64,000 bases of DNA from Prochlorococcus sp. AG-347-L19 (GTDB lineage: Bacteria > Cyanobacteriota > Cyanobacteriia > PCC-6307 > Cyanobiaceae): the NCBI GenBank assembly GCA_003278895.1, contig QCCO01000001.1, forward strand, positions 124,001 to 188,000, read 5' to 3'. Position 1 is the first letter of the stretch; each line of letters begins with the position of its first letter. Below the pieces are notes generated by a model. It was not told the DNA's origin. It made no database searches and saw nothing but the letters and a program-made list of their open reading frames with translations. Of the stretch, positions 46,995 through 55,109 are shown one piece after another. The translations under genes and the position numbers were made by a program.

Positions 46995-49133
46995 ATGTTT
47001 ATTAATGAAAATTTCACAAAAATTATATATTTATATAAAAAAATTACTTTAATAGCATCTTCCAATATTAGAGAAAAGCAATTATTAAATGAGGTCCATA
47101 AATCCAAATTATTTAAATTTGGTTTAGTTATTAGATTATTGTTGATTATTTTTTGCATCCCATATATACAAAAAATTTGGTTTCTAGAATTTATAAATAA
47201 CAGCCTAGAAAGTCTTTCCTTTAATCCTTGGCAAGCTCATTTAAATGCAGGAGGTGATATTAAAGCTTTTCCCTATGGATACATTATGTATTTGTTTTAT
47301 CTACCTTTAACAACACTAGGATGGTTATTCGATAAATTATTAAACTTAGAATACTTTTCTCGATTTGGTTTTGCCATAACAACTCTAATTTTTGATTATG
47401 GAATCTTGCTGGGTATTATTCGTCTTCTCAAAAATTATTCTTCAAAACTAATCCTACTTGCTTATTGGTGTTCTCCTGTAATTTTTTATATTTTTTATTG
47501 GCATGGCCAAATTGATGCATTACCTGTTTTTTTCTTAATTTATGGTTTATCTCTCCTACAAAAGGAAAAAACAAATTTAGCTGGATTTTTTTTAGGGCTT
47601 GCTATATCTTCAAAATTTAGTATGCTCGCTGCGATACCTTTTATATTTATATACCTTATTAGAAACAAAAGATTAAAAAACAAATTAAATATTTTATTTG
47701 CAAGCATTTTTATTACTTATTTTTTTTCAATCTTACCTTTCATAAAATCTACCGCTTTCCAGTCAATGGTTTTAAAAAATTCTGAGACAGAGAAATTATT
47801 CAGTGTTTTTATAAGTTACGGATATGATTTAAAGTTATTCTTGTTACCTACTGTATATTTTCTTTCTCTATATTTAGTTTGGCGTTTAGAAAGAATAAAT
47901 CTTGATTTATTTTTAATTTCAATTGGGCTAGGATTTTTCTCCGTATTATTATTTTTACCTCCTTCACCAGGGTGGTTTGCATGGATTATGCCTTTCTTGG
48001 TGTATTATCAACTTCGTTCGAAGGACCACTACTTAATATCAACCCTTCCGTTTTTTTTCATATACCTTACATATAATTTACTATATTCGACTGGTGCTGA
48101 TATAACTTTCTTTAATATTCCTACAGACTTGCCTTTAGAAAAACTTTTTAGATTAAATAACTCAAGATTAAAGTCTATTCTGTTTACTGGATTACAAGCC
48201 ACTGGATTAATAGTTTGCACTAGGATGTATCTTTTTGGAATAGTAAGAAATAATTATTACAGAGGATTTGGGAATAAATTAGCTATAGGAATAAGTGGTT
48301 TTATACCAGATTATATAAACGATATATTAAAGTCTTTTGAGAATCTTTTCGGACCAAAATCAATTTCTTTTTTGGAAGTTTCAGATTATAAAAAATCAGA
48401 TAATAATAACCATTTACAAGCTTCAAAAAGTTTTTTAAATCCCAATTCTTATAATTTAAGTCGATTAACTAAAGACCTTTATTTATTAGCTGATGGCAAG
48501 TCAATTTGTCAAAACATAAAAAATAATAGAAGAAAAATTGATAGCCATGATTTTATATTCATTAATGGGATTCATAGTTTAACTGTTAAACGTTTAAGAC
48601 AAAGACTTGATTTGAAGATTTTTTTTGAAATTGATCAAGAACTCCATGACTACTTTTTTAAAAAAAATAATCATAGTATATATTCATTTAAATCTAAGTT
48701 AGAAAAAAAAGAGTTTAATAATTATCAGGAAAGTCAATTTAAATATTCCGATCTTTCATTCAAAATTTCCCCTGTAAATTCAAATTTATTAAAAAGCAAA
48801 GAAGAAACATTAATTCCTAAATTAAAACTATTTGTAAAAATGGATAACGGGTTTTTTCATGAAGAACTGATTCGAAGTCTAATAAGTTTATGTGGTATGT
48901 ATGTTGATGTAGAACAAACTTCTTTTTCTGACGATGTTTATCTTTGCATTGAGGGCGAGGCGACAAAAGAAGATATTGCTCAGATAGCAAATATATTAAT
49001 ACCTAATCTCGAAGATCTTTTGATATGTAATCCATCATGGGAAAATGGTTATAGGGGATTAATTCAATTAATAATATTAGTTCACATTTCAAACTTATTG
49101 TATAGATCAAGTTCATCAAAAAATTATGTTTAA
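46995..49133 (+). CDS. Membrane glycosyltransferase fused to kinase-like domain
   Basis: 712 residues. Residues 1-415 form a polytopic GT-C region (GGDIKAFPYGYIMYLFYLPL, PVIFYIFYWHGQIDALPVFF, LPPSPGWFAWIMPFLVYYQL), like lipid-linked mannosyltransferases. Residues 425-712 resemble a uridine-kinase-type P-loop domain, but the P-loop reads IGISGFIPDYI, lacking the GKS/GKT. HDFIFINGIHSL and FFEIDQELHDYFFKK mirror the Walker B and specificity regions. The kinase half is probably non-catalytic. Overlaps the HAD gene by 8 nt. Confidence 0.7.
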   Translation: MFINENFTKIIYLYKKITLIASSNIREKQLLNEVHKSKLFKFGLVIRLLLIIFCIPYIQKIWFLEFINNSLESLSFNPWQAHLNAGGDIKAFPYGYIMYLFYLPLTTLGWLFDKLLNLEYFSRFGFAITTLIFDYGILLGIIRLLKNYSSKLILLAYWCSPVIFYIFYWHGQIDALPVFFLIYGLSLLQKEKTNLAGFFLGLAISSKFSMLAAIPFIFIYLIRNKRLKNKLNILFASIFITYFFSILPFIKSTAFQSMVLKNSETEKLFSVFISYGYDLKLFLLPTVYFLSLYLVWRLERINLDLFLISIGLGFFSVLLFLPPSPGWFAWIMPFLVYYQLRSKDHYLISTLPFFFIYLTYNLLYSTGADITFFNIPTDLPLEKLFRLNNSRLKSILFTGLQATGLIVCTRMYLFGIVRNNYYRGFGNKLAIGISGFIPDYINDILKSFENLFGPKSISFLEVSDYKKSDNNNHLQASKSFLNPNSYNLSRLTKDLYLLADGKSICQNIKNNRRKIDSHDFIFINGIHSLTVKRLRQRLDLKIFFEIDQELHDYFFKKNNHSIYSFKSKLEKKEFNNYQESQFKYSDLSFKISPVNSNLLKSKEETLIPKLKLFVKMDNGFFHEELIRSLISLCGMYVDVEQTSFSDDVYLCIEGEATKEDIAQIANILIPNLEDLLICNPSWENGYRGLIQLIILVHISNLLYRSSSSKNYV

Positions 49134-49872
49134 AAAAATCAATTCATCAAAAAATATATATAAACCTGATGCCGTTATTTTTGATACTGATAATACACTT
49201 TATGAATATGCTCCAGCAAATGAAAAAGCAGAGGAGGCAGTCGAGAGAAAAGTAAAGGCTCTTCTTGGAGTTAATTCCAAACTATATCGCACTACTTATG
49301 CACAATCAAAAAAGGAGATTAAAAAGCAATTAGGCATGACTGCGAGCAGTCATAGTAGACTTTTATATTACCAAAGATTTTTAGAAATCTTAGGATTCAA
49401 AGCGCAATTAATGACAGCGCTTGACTTAGAACAAACTTTTTGGAGAACATTTCTTGCTAATGCACCCCTTTTCCCAGGAGTAACTCAATTACTTGATTAT
49501 CTGCGCTCCAAAAATATATTAATAGCCATAGTGACAGATTTAACTTCTCATATACAAATGCGAAAAATGACATACTTTAATCTAGAAGAAACCTTTGATG
49601 CTTTTGTTACATCAGAGGAAATTGGTGCTGATAAACCAGACTATAGGAATTTTGAGTTAGTATTAAATAAATTAGGTCTTACAAAGAAGAATAATATTTG
49701 GATGGTTGGAGATAATCCATATACCGACATAATTGGAGCTAGAAGTATAGGAGCAACAACATTTCAAAAAATAAATAATTTAGAAAAAATTGGAGAAGGC
49801 AAATACATGCCAGATTTCGTATTTAGTAATTTTGAGGACTTTTACAATAACATCATAAATCTCATTAATTAA
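49126..49872 (+). CDS. HAD-family phosphatase
   Basis: 248 residues. Motif I is AVIFDTDNTLYEY, with the nucleophile Asp and +2 Asp. A helical cap follows, then motif II VTDLTSHIQ, motif III KPDYRNF and motif IV MVGDNPYTDIIGA. All catalytic residues are present. Likely removes phosphate from a sugar or polyol phosphate in the same pathway. Last gene of the cluster. Confidence 0.85.
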   Translation: MFKKINSSKNIYKPDAVIFDTDNTLYEYAPANEKAEEAVERKVKALLGVNSKLYRTTYAQSKKEIKKQLGMTASSHSRLLYYQRFLEILGFKAQLMTALDLEQTFWRTFLANAPLFPGVTQLLDYLRSKNILIAIVTDLTSHIQMRKMTYFNLEETFDAFVTSEEIGADKPDYRNFELVLNKLGLTKKNNIWMVGDNPYTDIIGARSIGATTFQKINNLEKIGEGKYMPDFVFSNFEDFYNNIINLIN

Positions 49873-49943
49873 AGTAATATATTTTCGCTATATGTATTTC
49901 TGATTTAAAAATGAACTCTTGGAACTGAGATTTTTTATCCTCA

Positions 49944-50066
49944 ATGTTCAAACCAAAAACAATTATAGATTTTACAAATAAAGATCAAATCCTATCAATT
50001 ATACTAAAAAAAGACTATTTACAAAATTTTAAAAATATTTCCCTTTTTAGAATTGAAAGTTACTGA
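49944..50066 (+). CDS. Small basic protein, 40 aa
   Basis: MFKPKTIIDFTNKDQILSII followed by LKKDYLQNFKNISLFRIESY. It is soluble, helical and free-standing between the HAD gene and the right copy of the bracketing gene. No family. Confidence 0.4.
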   Translation: MFKPKTIIDFTNKDQILSIILKKDYLQNFKNISLFRIESY

Positions 50067-50120
50067 AATTTAAAATATCAGAATTATTTCTAAAAAATTT
50101 TTATTAAATTAGGAATTCCT

Positions 50121-50264
50121 TTAATTAAACCAACCTTTTTTCTTTTCTTTAACTTTTGGTGAAGTCTGAATCTTAGGCGCTTCATCTACTCTACCTTTAA
50201 TAATCATTAAGGGGACTATTGCCCATAATGCCAAAAATAATATCCAGAATAGGTAAATGTTCAT
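50121..50264 (-). CDS. Small one-helix membrane protein, 47 aa
   Basis: MNIYLFWILFLALWAIVPLM continuing IIKGRVDEAPKIQTSPKVKE and ending KKKGWFN. N-terminal helix and a soluble basic tail. A degraded copy lies at 41651-41746 on the same strand, the two bracketing the glycan cluster. Confidence 0.65.
   Translation of the reverse strand: MNIYLFWILFLALWAIVPLMIIKGRVDEAPKIQTSPKVKEKKKGWFN
50147..50167. repeat. 21-nt direct repeat, right copy
   Basis: Same 21 nt as 41680-41700, here inside an intact coding sequence (the TSPKVK region read on the minus strand). Confidence 0.7.
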
Positions 50265-50517
50265 AGTATTAAAAATTAATGAATTTATACTAAGGTGAAT
50301 TAATTAAAATTCGTGGCTTTCTTTTTGTAGTACTAATTTAAATGTACAATCAAATTTTTTTATTAATCAATAAAAATTATTTGCACTCAACAAAGCCACT
50401 GCTTTGCTTCAGGATTTTCAGAGTGCTTATTTATAGTGAGATGATAAAAACTTTTTCGTGAATCTTTTAAATAAACCTAGTTTATATCTAAAATTTATTT
50501 ACCAAAGTTACTTATGC

Positions 50518-50673
50518 ATGAAAAAATGTGATTTATGTCTTAAGCCAGATAAAACTCATTACAGAGTTAAATCCATAATTCATACTGATTGGATTTTTTG
50601 TTGTAAAGAATGTTGGAATCAAATTTCTAAACATAAAAATTATTCCTATGGTGGCACTAGAAAGTCAAAATAA
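50518..50673 (+). CDS. Small zinc-finger-like protein, 51 aa
   Basis: MKKCDLCLKPDKTHYRVKSI then HTDWIFCCKECWNQISKHKN. A CxxC at the start and a CCxxC at 27-31 give a rubredoxin/treble-clef-like zinc site. ATG at 50518 fits better than the GTG 60 nt earlier because the conserved start is the Cys pair. No family. Confidence 0.65.
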   Translation: MKKCDLCLKPDKTHYRVKSIIHTDWIFCCKECWNQISKHKNYSYGGTRKSK

Positions 50674-50705
50674 CTAATTTTTTTAGTAAGAAGTATTTTA
50701 ATTTT

Positions 50706-51182
50706 CTAAAAAAAATCGTTAATTTCTTTTTTTAGAGATTTATATTCTAAATTAATATCTTTAATAAATTCATCTGCTCCTTTTTTTATATTTTTATATT
50801 CATTTATTTTTTGTTTGCTTTTCTTATAAAAAATCGATTCAAATTGTCCCGGATTTGCCACCTCAATCCAATATCCTGCTAGACAATAAATTTGGTTTGG
50901 AACAAAAGTTATAATAAATAATTTTTTGGTATTTTTATATTGATCAATTATCTTATTAGCTAATTTACCTTTAGTTTTGTTAGTCCCAAATAGAGTAATA
51001 TCTTTTGCTAAAGGCTTAAAATTCTTCGATAAATTATTACTTCTTTCTACTGAATTTCTAGAAATTATTTTTTCTAGAGAAAAACAATAATTGAAAAAGT
51101 TTGTATTTTCTTTTTTTGAAGGATATATAGTTATGAGAGAACTAAAAAGTAAAAAAGAAGTTAAAAGTAATTTATTAAACAT
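50706..51182 (-). CDS. Exported hypothetical protein, 158 aa
   Basis: Signal peptide MFNKLLLTSFLLFSSLITIYP followed by a lysine- and asparagine-rich domain with two Cys (CFSLEKII, CLAGYWIEV), which may form one disulfide. No family. Confidence 0.65.
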   Translation of the reverse strand: MFNKLLLTSFLLFSSLITIYPSKKENTNFFNYCFSLEKIISRNSVERSNNLSKNFKPLAKDITLFGTNKTKGKLANKIIDQYKNTKKLFIITFVPNQIYCLAGYWIEVANPGQFESIFYKKSKQKINEYKNIKKGADEFIKDINLEYKSLKKEINDFF

Positions 51183-51380
51183 TTTTAATTTAAGCTAAGC
51201 TTATAATTATATAAAAATAAAAAGATAATCCAGAAGAAACTCTTAATTTCCTTTAAAAGATTCATAAGAATTGAATAGATTTATATTAATTGCAGAGAAC
51301 ACTTTTAAAAAAAATTTAAAAGTATTTCGGACTAATTAAGAATTTGTCAAACGAATAAATTTTTTTCTTACAATTAGATT

Positions 51381-51761
51381 ATGAAAAATTCTTTTTTGAA
51401 AAATAAAAGTATCAAATCTTGTTTAGATTTTTTTTCAAGAGTATCAATTTCAGCAATATTTATTTCAGCCATACCAGGAAAAATAAATGATTTTGAAAAA
51501 ACAGCTGAATATATTTCTTCAAAAGGTATTCCTGAACAAATTTCATCTATTCTTCTAGTGGCGGCGATTATATGTCTTATCTTAGGTTCGGGATTTTTTA
51601 TATTTGGAGAAAAACAAAAAATCGGTTCAGTCTTTTTATTACTATTTCTTATTCCAACAACAATAATTTTTCATATATTCCCTTTCCATCAAAGAGCAGT
51701 ATTTATGAATCTCGGATTAATAGGTGGATTAATTATTACTGCAATAAGGGAACCGAAATAA
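51381..51761 (+). CDS. DoxX-family membrane protein, short
   Basis: 126 residues with four helices. FFSRVSISAIFISAIPGKINDFEKTAEYI, ILLVAAIICLILGSGFFIF and FHQRAVFMNLGLIGGLIITAI give the DoxX order. It is a distant paralogue of the protein at 15902. Function unknown. Confidence 0.8.
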   Translation: MKNSFLKNKSIKSCLDFFSRVSISAIFISAIPGKINDFEKTAEYISSKGIPEQISSILLVAAIICLILGSGFFIFGEKQKIGSVFLLLFLIPTTIIFHIFPFHQRAVFMNLGLIGGLIITAIREPK

Positions 51762-51789
51762 AAAAATTAATAAAGAAACCTAAATTTTT

Positions 51790-51984
51790 TTATTTTTTCT
51801 CTCTTAATTCTGGGAAGCAATTCGCAATATGAATTAACTCATAAACCTCTTTGCTATCGTATTTTTTATTAGGAATTCCACTTCCTACCTCTATGCCTCT
51901 CTCTTTCATCTTCTTTAATATCAATTCTTGTCTTTGCATACTTGACATAGACTTAAATCTTTTAGTTCGTTCTTCTTTATTCAC
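51790..51984 (-). CDS. Small soluble helical protein, 64 aa
   Basis: MNKEERTKRFKSMSSMQRQE, then LILKKMKERGIEVGSGIPNK. A strongly basic helix pair. No TM. No family. Convergent with DoxX. Confidence 0.6.
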   Translation of the reverse strand: MNKEERTKRFKSMSSMQRQELILKKMKERGIEVGSGIPNKKYDSKEVYELIHIANCFPELREKK

Positions 51985-52026
51985 TAGATCTTAATTTAGT
52001 TAAAATTTATTGTTAAGGTTATTCAA

Positions 52027-52149
52027 TTAGCGATTCATTAGATAAGTAAGAAATCCAGTAAATGTAAGTAATTTAAATCCAATAAAGAAAGGCAAATATT
52101 TTTTGAGCTTTTTGCCAACGGGCAATAATTTATTTAATGAATTGATCAT
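52027..52149 (-). CDS. Small one-helix membrane protein, 40 aa
   Basis: MINSLNKLLPVGKKLKKYLP then helix FFIGFKLLTFTGFLTYL and MNR. No family. Confidence 0.45.
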   Translation of the reverse strand: MINSLNKLLPVGKKLKKYLPFFIGFKLLTFTGFLTYLMNR

Positions 52150-52231
52150 GATTTACATTAAAAATCTAATTATTTCGGTCATCCTAACGAATTTTTTTTA
52201 GAATTATCTATTTGATTTGTACATCTTTAAA

Positions 52232-52268
52232 AGTAGATCTAAACTAGAAGGGTTACGTTCCTTTTTTT
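52232..52268 (+). promoter_or_regulatory. Terminator-like leader, divergent copy
   Basis: GTAGATCTAAACTAGAAGGG aligns with the 46-nt leader of 55312 and 63631. It is followed by a weak AAGG/CCTT hairpin and eight T, and the ATG of the next gene comes directly after the T run. Confidence 0.45.
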
Positions 52269-52269
52269 T

Positions 52270-52656
52270 ATGAATGATAAAGAAACAATAATTTCATTAT
52301 TAAATGAGTTTGCTAATCCAAAAAAAATGGCCTCATTTTTTATTGACAATGCGTCACCAGAATTTTTATTCATTAGACCGAGTGGTAATCCTATAAATGC
52401 AGAAGGGTTCGAACAAATGATTAATGATGAAATTGTTCAAGAAAAAGCAGAAATAACTAAAATTCACCGATTCGAATTTTTAAGCGAAAATGTAGTAATG
52501 TGCATTTTTACACTAGGTTCAAAATTTACTTATAAAGGGACACCTAATGATGACTTACCAACAGTTACATCAATTTTTAAAAAAGTAAATAATGTTTGGA
52601 AAATTCACTGGATGCAAAGATCTACAGGAAATTCGGATTTATCTTTATGGGATTAG
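52270..52656 (+). CDS. NTF2-like fold protein (SnoaL/DUF4440-type)
   Basis: 128 residues forming a cone-shaped alpha+beta barrel: DKETIISLLNEFANPKKMAS, IDNASPEFLFIRPSGNPINA and KKVNNVWKIHWMQRS at the end. The family has no fixed reaction, and no catalytic set can be identified. The start directly follows a terminator-like leader. The last 10 nt overlap a small membrane gene. Confidence 0.65.
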   Translation: MNDKETIISLLNEFANPKKMASFFIDNASPEFLFIRPSGNPINAEGFEQMINDEIVQEKAEITKIHRFEFLSENVVMCIFTLGSKFTYKGTPNDDLPTVTSIFKKVNNVWKIHWMQRSTGNSDLSLWD

Positions 52657-52736
52657 CAAAGTTGATAGCACTTTTAATGGTGCTACTACTTGTAGGAAGT
52701 TCTTTTGTTGGTTTAATTTTTTATTTTATAAAATAA
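52647..52736 (+). CDS. Small one-helix membrane protein, 29 aa
   Basis: MGLAKLIALLMVLLLVGSSF continuing VGLIFYFIK. A plain hydrophobic helix. It starts inside the 3' end of the NTF2-like gene. Confidence 0.5.
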   Translation: MGLAKLIALLMVLLLVGSSFVGLIFYFIK

Positions 52737-52816
52737 GTAGATCAAATAAATAATACCCAGTAACTATTTCTTGTTTTAGAAAATAATTGCTTCTTTTATG
52801 CTAAGTAATTTGATTT

Positions 52817-52944
52817 TCAGGTAAAAATAAAAACTTTAGACAAACTAACGCCTATATCTAAAGCCAATAAAGCAATTAGTAACTTACTCATTTTTTAGAA
52901 CTCTCAACTATTTTTTTGTAAAGTTCCTCAGAAATAGGTTGCAT
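52817..52944 (-). CDS. Two very short overlapping ORFs, doubtful
   Basis: On the minus strand, 52888-52944 (18 aa, MQPISEELYKKIVESSKK) and 52817-52891 (24 aa, MSKLLIALLALDIGVSLSKV...) overlap by 4 nt as ATGA. The coupled arrangement is like other mini-operons here, but the lengths give little support. Confidence 0.25.
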
Positions 52945-53196
52945 AACCTTTTAAAAATCTAATTACAAATTAATTATTTTAAAATTAATTTCTCGTTACA
53001 AAATATACGAATATATGAATTTTGAAATAGGCAAAAAATATATTCACTATAAGTTCTTCTTATAAAGTATTAATAAATACTTAATCCAAAAACGTCAATA
53101 AATGTCCAAACTTTTTTTAAAAGAAATTAGAGATCTTATTTTATGTAAATAGATCCTCTATAAGTAAGCTTTATAATCTTTTCTTCTTGTTTTCTA

Positions 53197-53328
53197 CAAT
53201 ATACGAATGACTTTCCATTGAAATACATGTTTACCATGATGCAGCTCCTGAGCCTGCTCAAGTCCCCGTCCTATGGCTTGAGTCGTACTGCGGTCTATCA
53301 GATGGTAGATCGGACGATTTTGTAGTAT
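53197..53328. other. GC-rich structured block, both strands open
   Basis: About 100 nt around 53228-53320 are near 50% GC, in a neighbourhood of about 25-30%. On the plus strand they fold: CTCAAGTC/GGCTTGAG and GGTCTATC/GGTAGATC, each 8 bp with G-T pairs. A 32-codon plus-strand ORF (53227-53325) and a 44-codon minus-strand open frame (53197-53328, containing TQAIGRGLEQAQELHHGKHV, no ATG) both cross it. It could be a structured RNA or a remnant of a gene from a GC-richer source. The rest of 52945-53373 shows nothing. Confidence 0.5.
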
Positions 53329-53373
53329 TCACTACAATCTATTTATAAAGTATTTATACTTAGATGTCAACAA

Positions 53374-53520
53374 TTAATAGAAACTAAATTTAAATTTAAA
53401 AGTTGTTTCAGCTCTCATACACTCCCTAACAAGAATATAGAACATATAACTACGAGTAACTCCCATAAAAACTGAAACAAATGCTAGAACTACGCAAATA
53501 GGGCAATGTGGGAATCCCAT
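53374..53520 (-). CDS. Small CPIC membrane protein, 48 aa
   Basis: MGFPHCPICVVLAFVSVFMG, then VTRSYMFYILVRECMRAETT. A CxxC-containing helix start followed by a hydrophobic helix. It starts on the stop of the upstream gene (TAATG), forming a two-gene unit. Confidence 0.55.
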   Translation of the reverse strand: MGFPHCPICVVLAFVSVFMGVTRSYMFYILVRECMRAETTFKFKFSFY

Positions 53521-53636
53521 TATTTATTTTCCAATATAAATTTCAATTCAGTGTCTGCATTAAGAATATCGATTCTTCTCTTGAGCAGTTTAAAAAATTT
53601 AATTATTTTTTTCAAAATTAAATCTTCTTTAGGCAT
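53520..53636 (-). CDS. Small basic helical protein, 38 aa
   Basis: MPKEDLILKKIIKFFKLLKR then RIDILNADTELKFILENK. It overlaps the CPIC gene by 1 nt. No family. Confidence 0.5.
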   Translation of the reverse strand: MPKEDLILKKIIKFFKLLKRRIDILNADTELKFILENK

Positions 53637-53657
53637 CAATAATAATATTATTTAAGA

Positions 53658-53879
53658 ATGAATATATCAATAAGCAAAAATACTGAAGCCATTGATATAA
53701 CACAAGTTTCGTAGCAAATTTATACAATAAACAACACCAACATATGCTCAGATAATCTTGCTCAATTAGCTTATACAGAGTCAAATATAAAAATTGGTGA
53801 TCTAGTTACCTTGCAGTGCTATTTTTCTTTTGCTAAAAAAATAGAGCGGACTAAAGTCCAATACTCCACGAGGATTTAG
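53658..53879 (+). pseudogene. Interrupted small gene, in-frame TAG
   Basis: The frame reads MNISISKNTEAIDITQVS, TAG at 53712-53714, then 54 open codons ending IKIGDLVTLQCYFSFAKK and IERTKVQYSTRI. The second part has no start codon. It looks like one gene broken by a nonsense mutation, or one with read-through. Its 3' end contains the hairpin 53845-53885. Confidence 0.4.
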
Positions 53880-53885
53880 TCCGCT
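53845..53885 (+). ncRNA. Hairpin with anti-start sequence for 54030 gene
   Basis: Perfect 11-bp stem AGCGGACTAAA/TTTAGTCCGCT around a 19-nt loop. Nucleotides 53864-53880 (loop plus part of the 3' arm, CTCCACGAGGATTTAGT) are exactly complementary to 54019-54035, which contains the GTG start codon of the downstream small gene. No T run follows, so it is not a standard terminator. Confidence 0.5.
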
Positions 53886-54029
53886 GCCTAAAGTCTGAGA
53901 GTGCAAATTTTTCTTAATTAATATGCCAGTATGCTTTATGAGGTAAATATCTTGATTGCGCAATAAATTTATTTTGTATATTGCTATTACAAAAATGATG
54001 AGTTTATTTAAATAAGTTACTAAATCCTC

Positions 54030-54149
54030 GTGGAGAAAGCTTTAGTAAATTTCTTTTATTGGTTACTGATAAGATCAGCCGAATCTCATTATGGAGAATC
54101 ATTTGTATCTGTAGAAGTTCCATCTAATTCAATCAAAAGTTTTTCTTGA
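54030..54149 (+). CDS. Small amphipathic protein, SAES family, copy 1
   Basis: 39 residues from GTG 54030: MEKALVNFFYWLLIRSAESH continuing YGESFVSVEVPSNSI. It is paralogous to 58478-58585 (MEKSFLNFIYWILLKSAESY...). The shared pattern is xEKxxxNFxYWxLxxSAESxYGxSxxxEVP, too strong for chance. The start region pairs with an upstream hairpin. Confidence 0.6.
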   Translation: MEKALVNFFYWLLIRSAESHYGESFVSVEVPSNSIKSFS

Positions 54150-54294
54150 TTTTAGAAAGTTTTTAATACTTAAATTCATAGCTTTCTGAACATCGAATAA
54201 CTAATTTGAGTTAAGTTGGTTAATTATCTCTATTGCAAATAAAGGTAAGGTTGTTAATCTTGCACTTAAAGAAGAAACTTCATTTCTTAAACTG

Positions 54295-54504
54295 ATGCAA
54301 TTTGATCATTTAAATTTCAATCAAGATGATGGCCTCATGTCCATAGAAGATTTAAGGGCTTTACGTCTTCGAAAAAAGAAAATTGAAAGTGATAAGAAAG
54401 CTAGAAAGTATATCCTTGATATAAATCAAAGATATAGAAAAATGAGTACCCGCAAAAGTAATAACTTTTTAAGGAATATGAACCCTTTTAAAAAGGCCGC
54501 ATAA
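54295..54504 (+). CDS. Small basic protein, 69 aa
   Basis: Acidic N-terminus MQFDHLNFNQDDGLMSIEDL followed by a highly basic, probably nucleic-acid-binding region RLRKKKIESDKKARKYILDI and RYRKMSTRKSNNFLRNMNPF. No family. A strong hairpin terminator follows 89 nt later. Confidence 0.65.
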   Translation: MQFDHLNFNQDDGLMSIEDLRALRLRKKKIESDKKARKYILDINQRYRKMSTRKSNNFLRNMNPFKKAA

Positions 54505-54592
54505 ATTGTTAATCTTGATTTTGTTAATTTGTTTAACTTTGCAACTTTCAGAGTAAGATTTTAATGGTGTTTCTTTGGAAGAGTTTCACCAA

Positions 54593-54618
54593 GAGGGGCC
54601 AATTTTTGGCCCCTTCTT
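54593..54618 (+). terminator. Strong hairpin terminator
   Basis: GAGGGGCCAA/TTGGCCCCTT with a 3-nt loop, then CTTT. It ends the transcript of 54295-54504. The rest of 54505-54830 holds only a doubtful 27-codon ORF (54725-54808). Confidence 0.8.
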
Positions 54619-54830
54619 TGCGAAGATATTTTTTAATTGAAACTCGTTATAAAATTAAAGTAATACTTTCCTAGAAGGCGAAAGTGATGTAAATCTTTTG
54701 TTTAAAGTTTTTTATTACCACTTAATGAAAACTCTACATCTTCAACTAAATCCACTTATTAAAAAAACAAAAGTTTTAGCTTATGGATCATTTCCCATAA
54801 TTTATTGAATTTTTTCAATTACGATTTTTA

Positions 54831-55034
54831 ATGGCTTCACCTACAAGTTGGGAATTCTACAAAGAAGTTGAAACTAAAATTCTATGGGTCAATATTTGTA
54901 CCCAAAATTTAGAAGGAGTAGCTATTTCGATCAATAAATGGTGGAAGACAAGATATCCAGCATACAAAATCAGAATAGTTTCTAAAAAAGAATTTGAGCT
55001 AGTAAAAATGCAAGCTGAGAAAAAGGAACAATAA
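54831..55034 (+). CDS. Small soluble protein, 67 aa
   Basis: MASPTSWEFYKEVETKILWV, then NICTQNLEGVAISINKWWKT and RIVSKKEFELVKMQAEKKEQ. Mixed alpha/beta, Trp-rich, no family. Confidence 0.6.
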   Translation: MASPTSWEFYKEVETKILWVNICTQNLEGVAISINKWWKTRYPAYKIRIVSKKEFELVKMQAEKKEQ

Positions 55035-55109
55035 AATTTTTTTTGGTAAATATTGATGCTGAATATTTAATTTTTGCAGCTATCATAATAAAAATAAATT
55101 AAAAAACAA

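Noticed and set aside
50382..50428. Hairpin GCACTC/GAGTGC with inner CAAAGC/GCTTTG as an RNA, or a short NPEAKQWLC reading frame
   Set aside because: No T run, no start codon for the frame and both are short; nothing decides between chance and a remnant.
15902..51761. The two DoxX proteins as a recent duplication
   Set aside because: They share fold-level features only; length, tails and motif details differ, so they are distant relatives.
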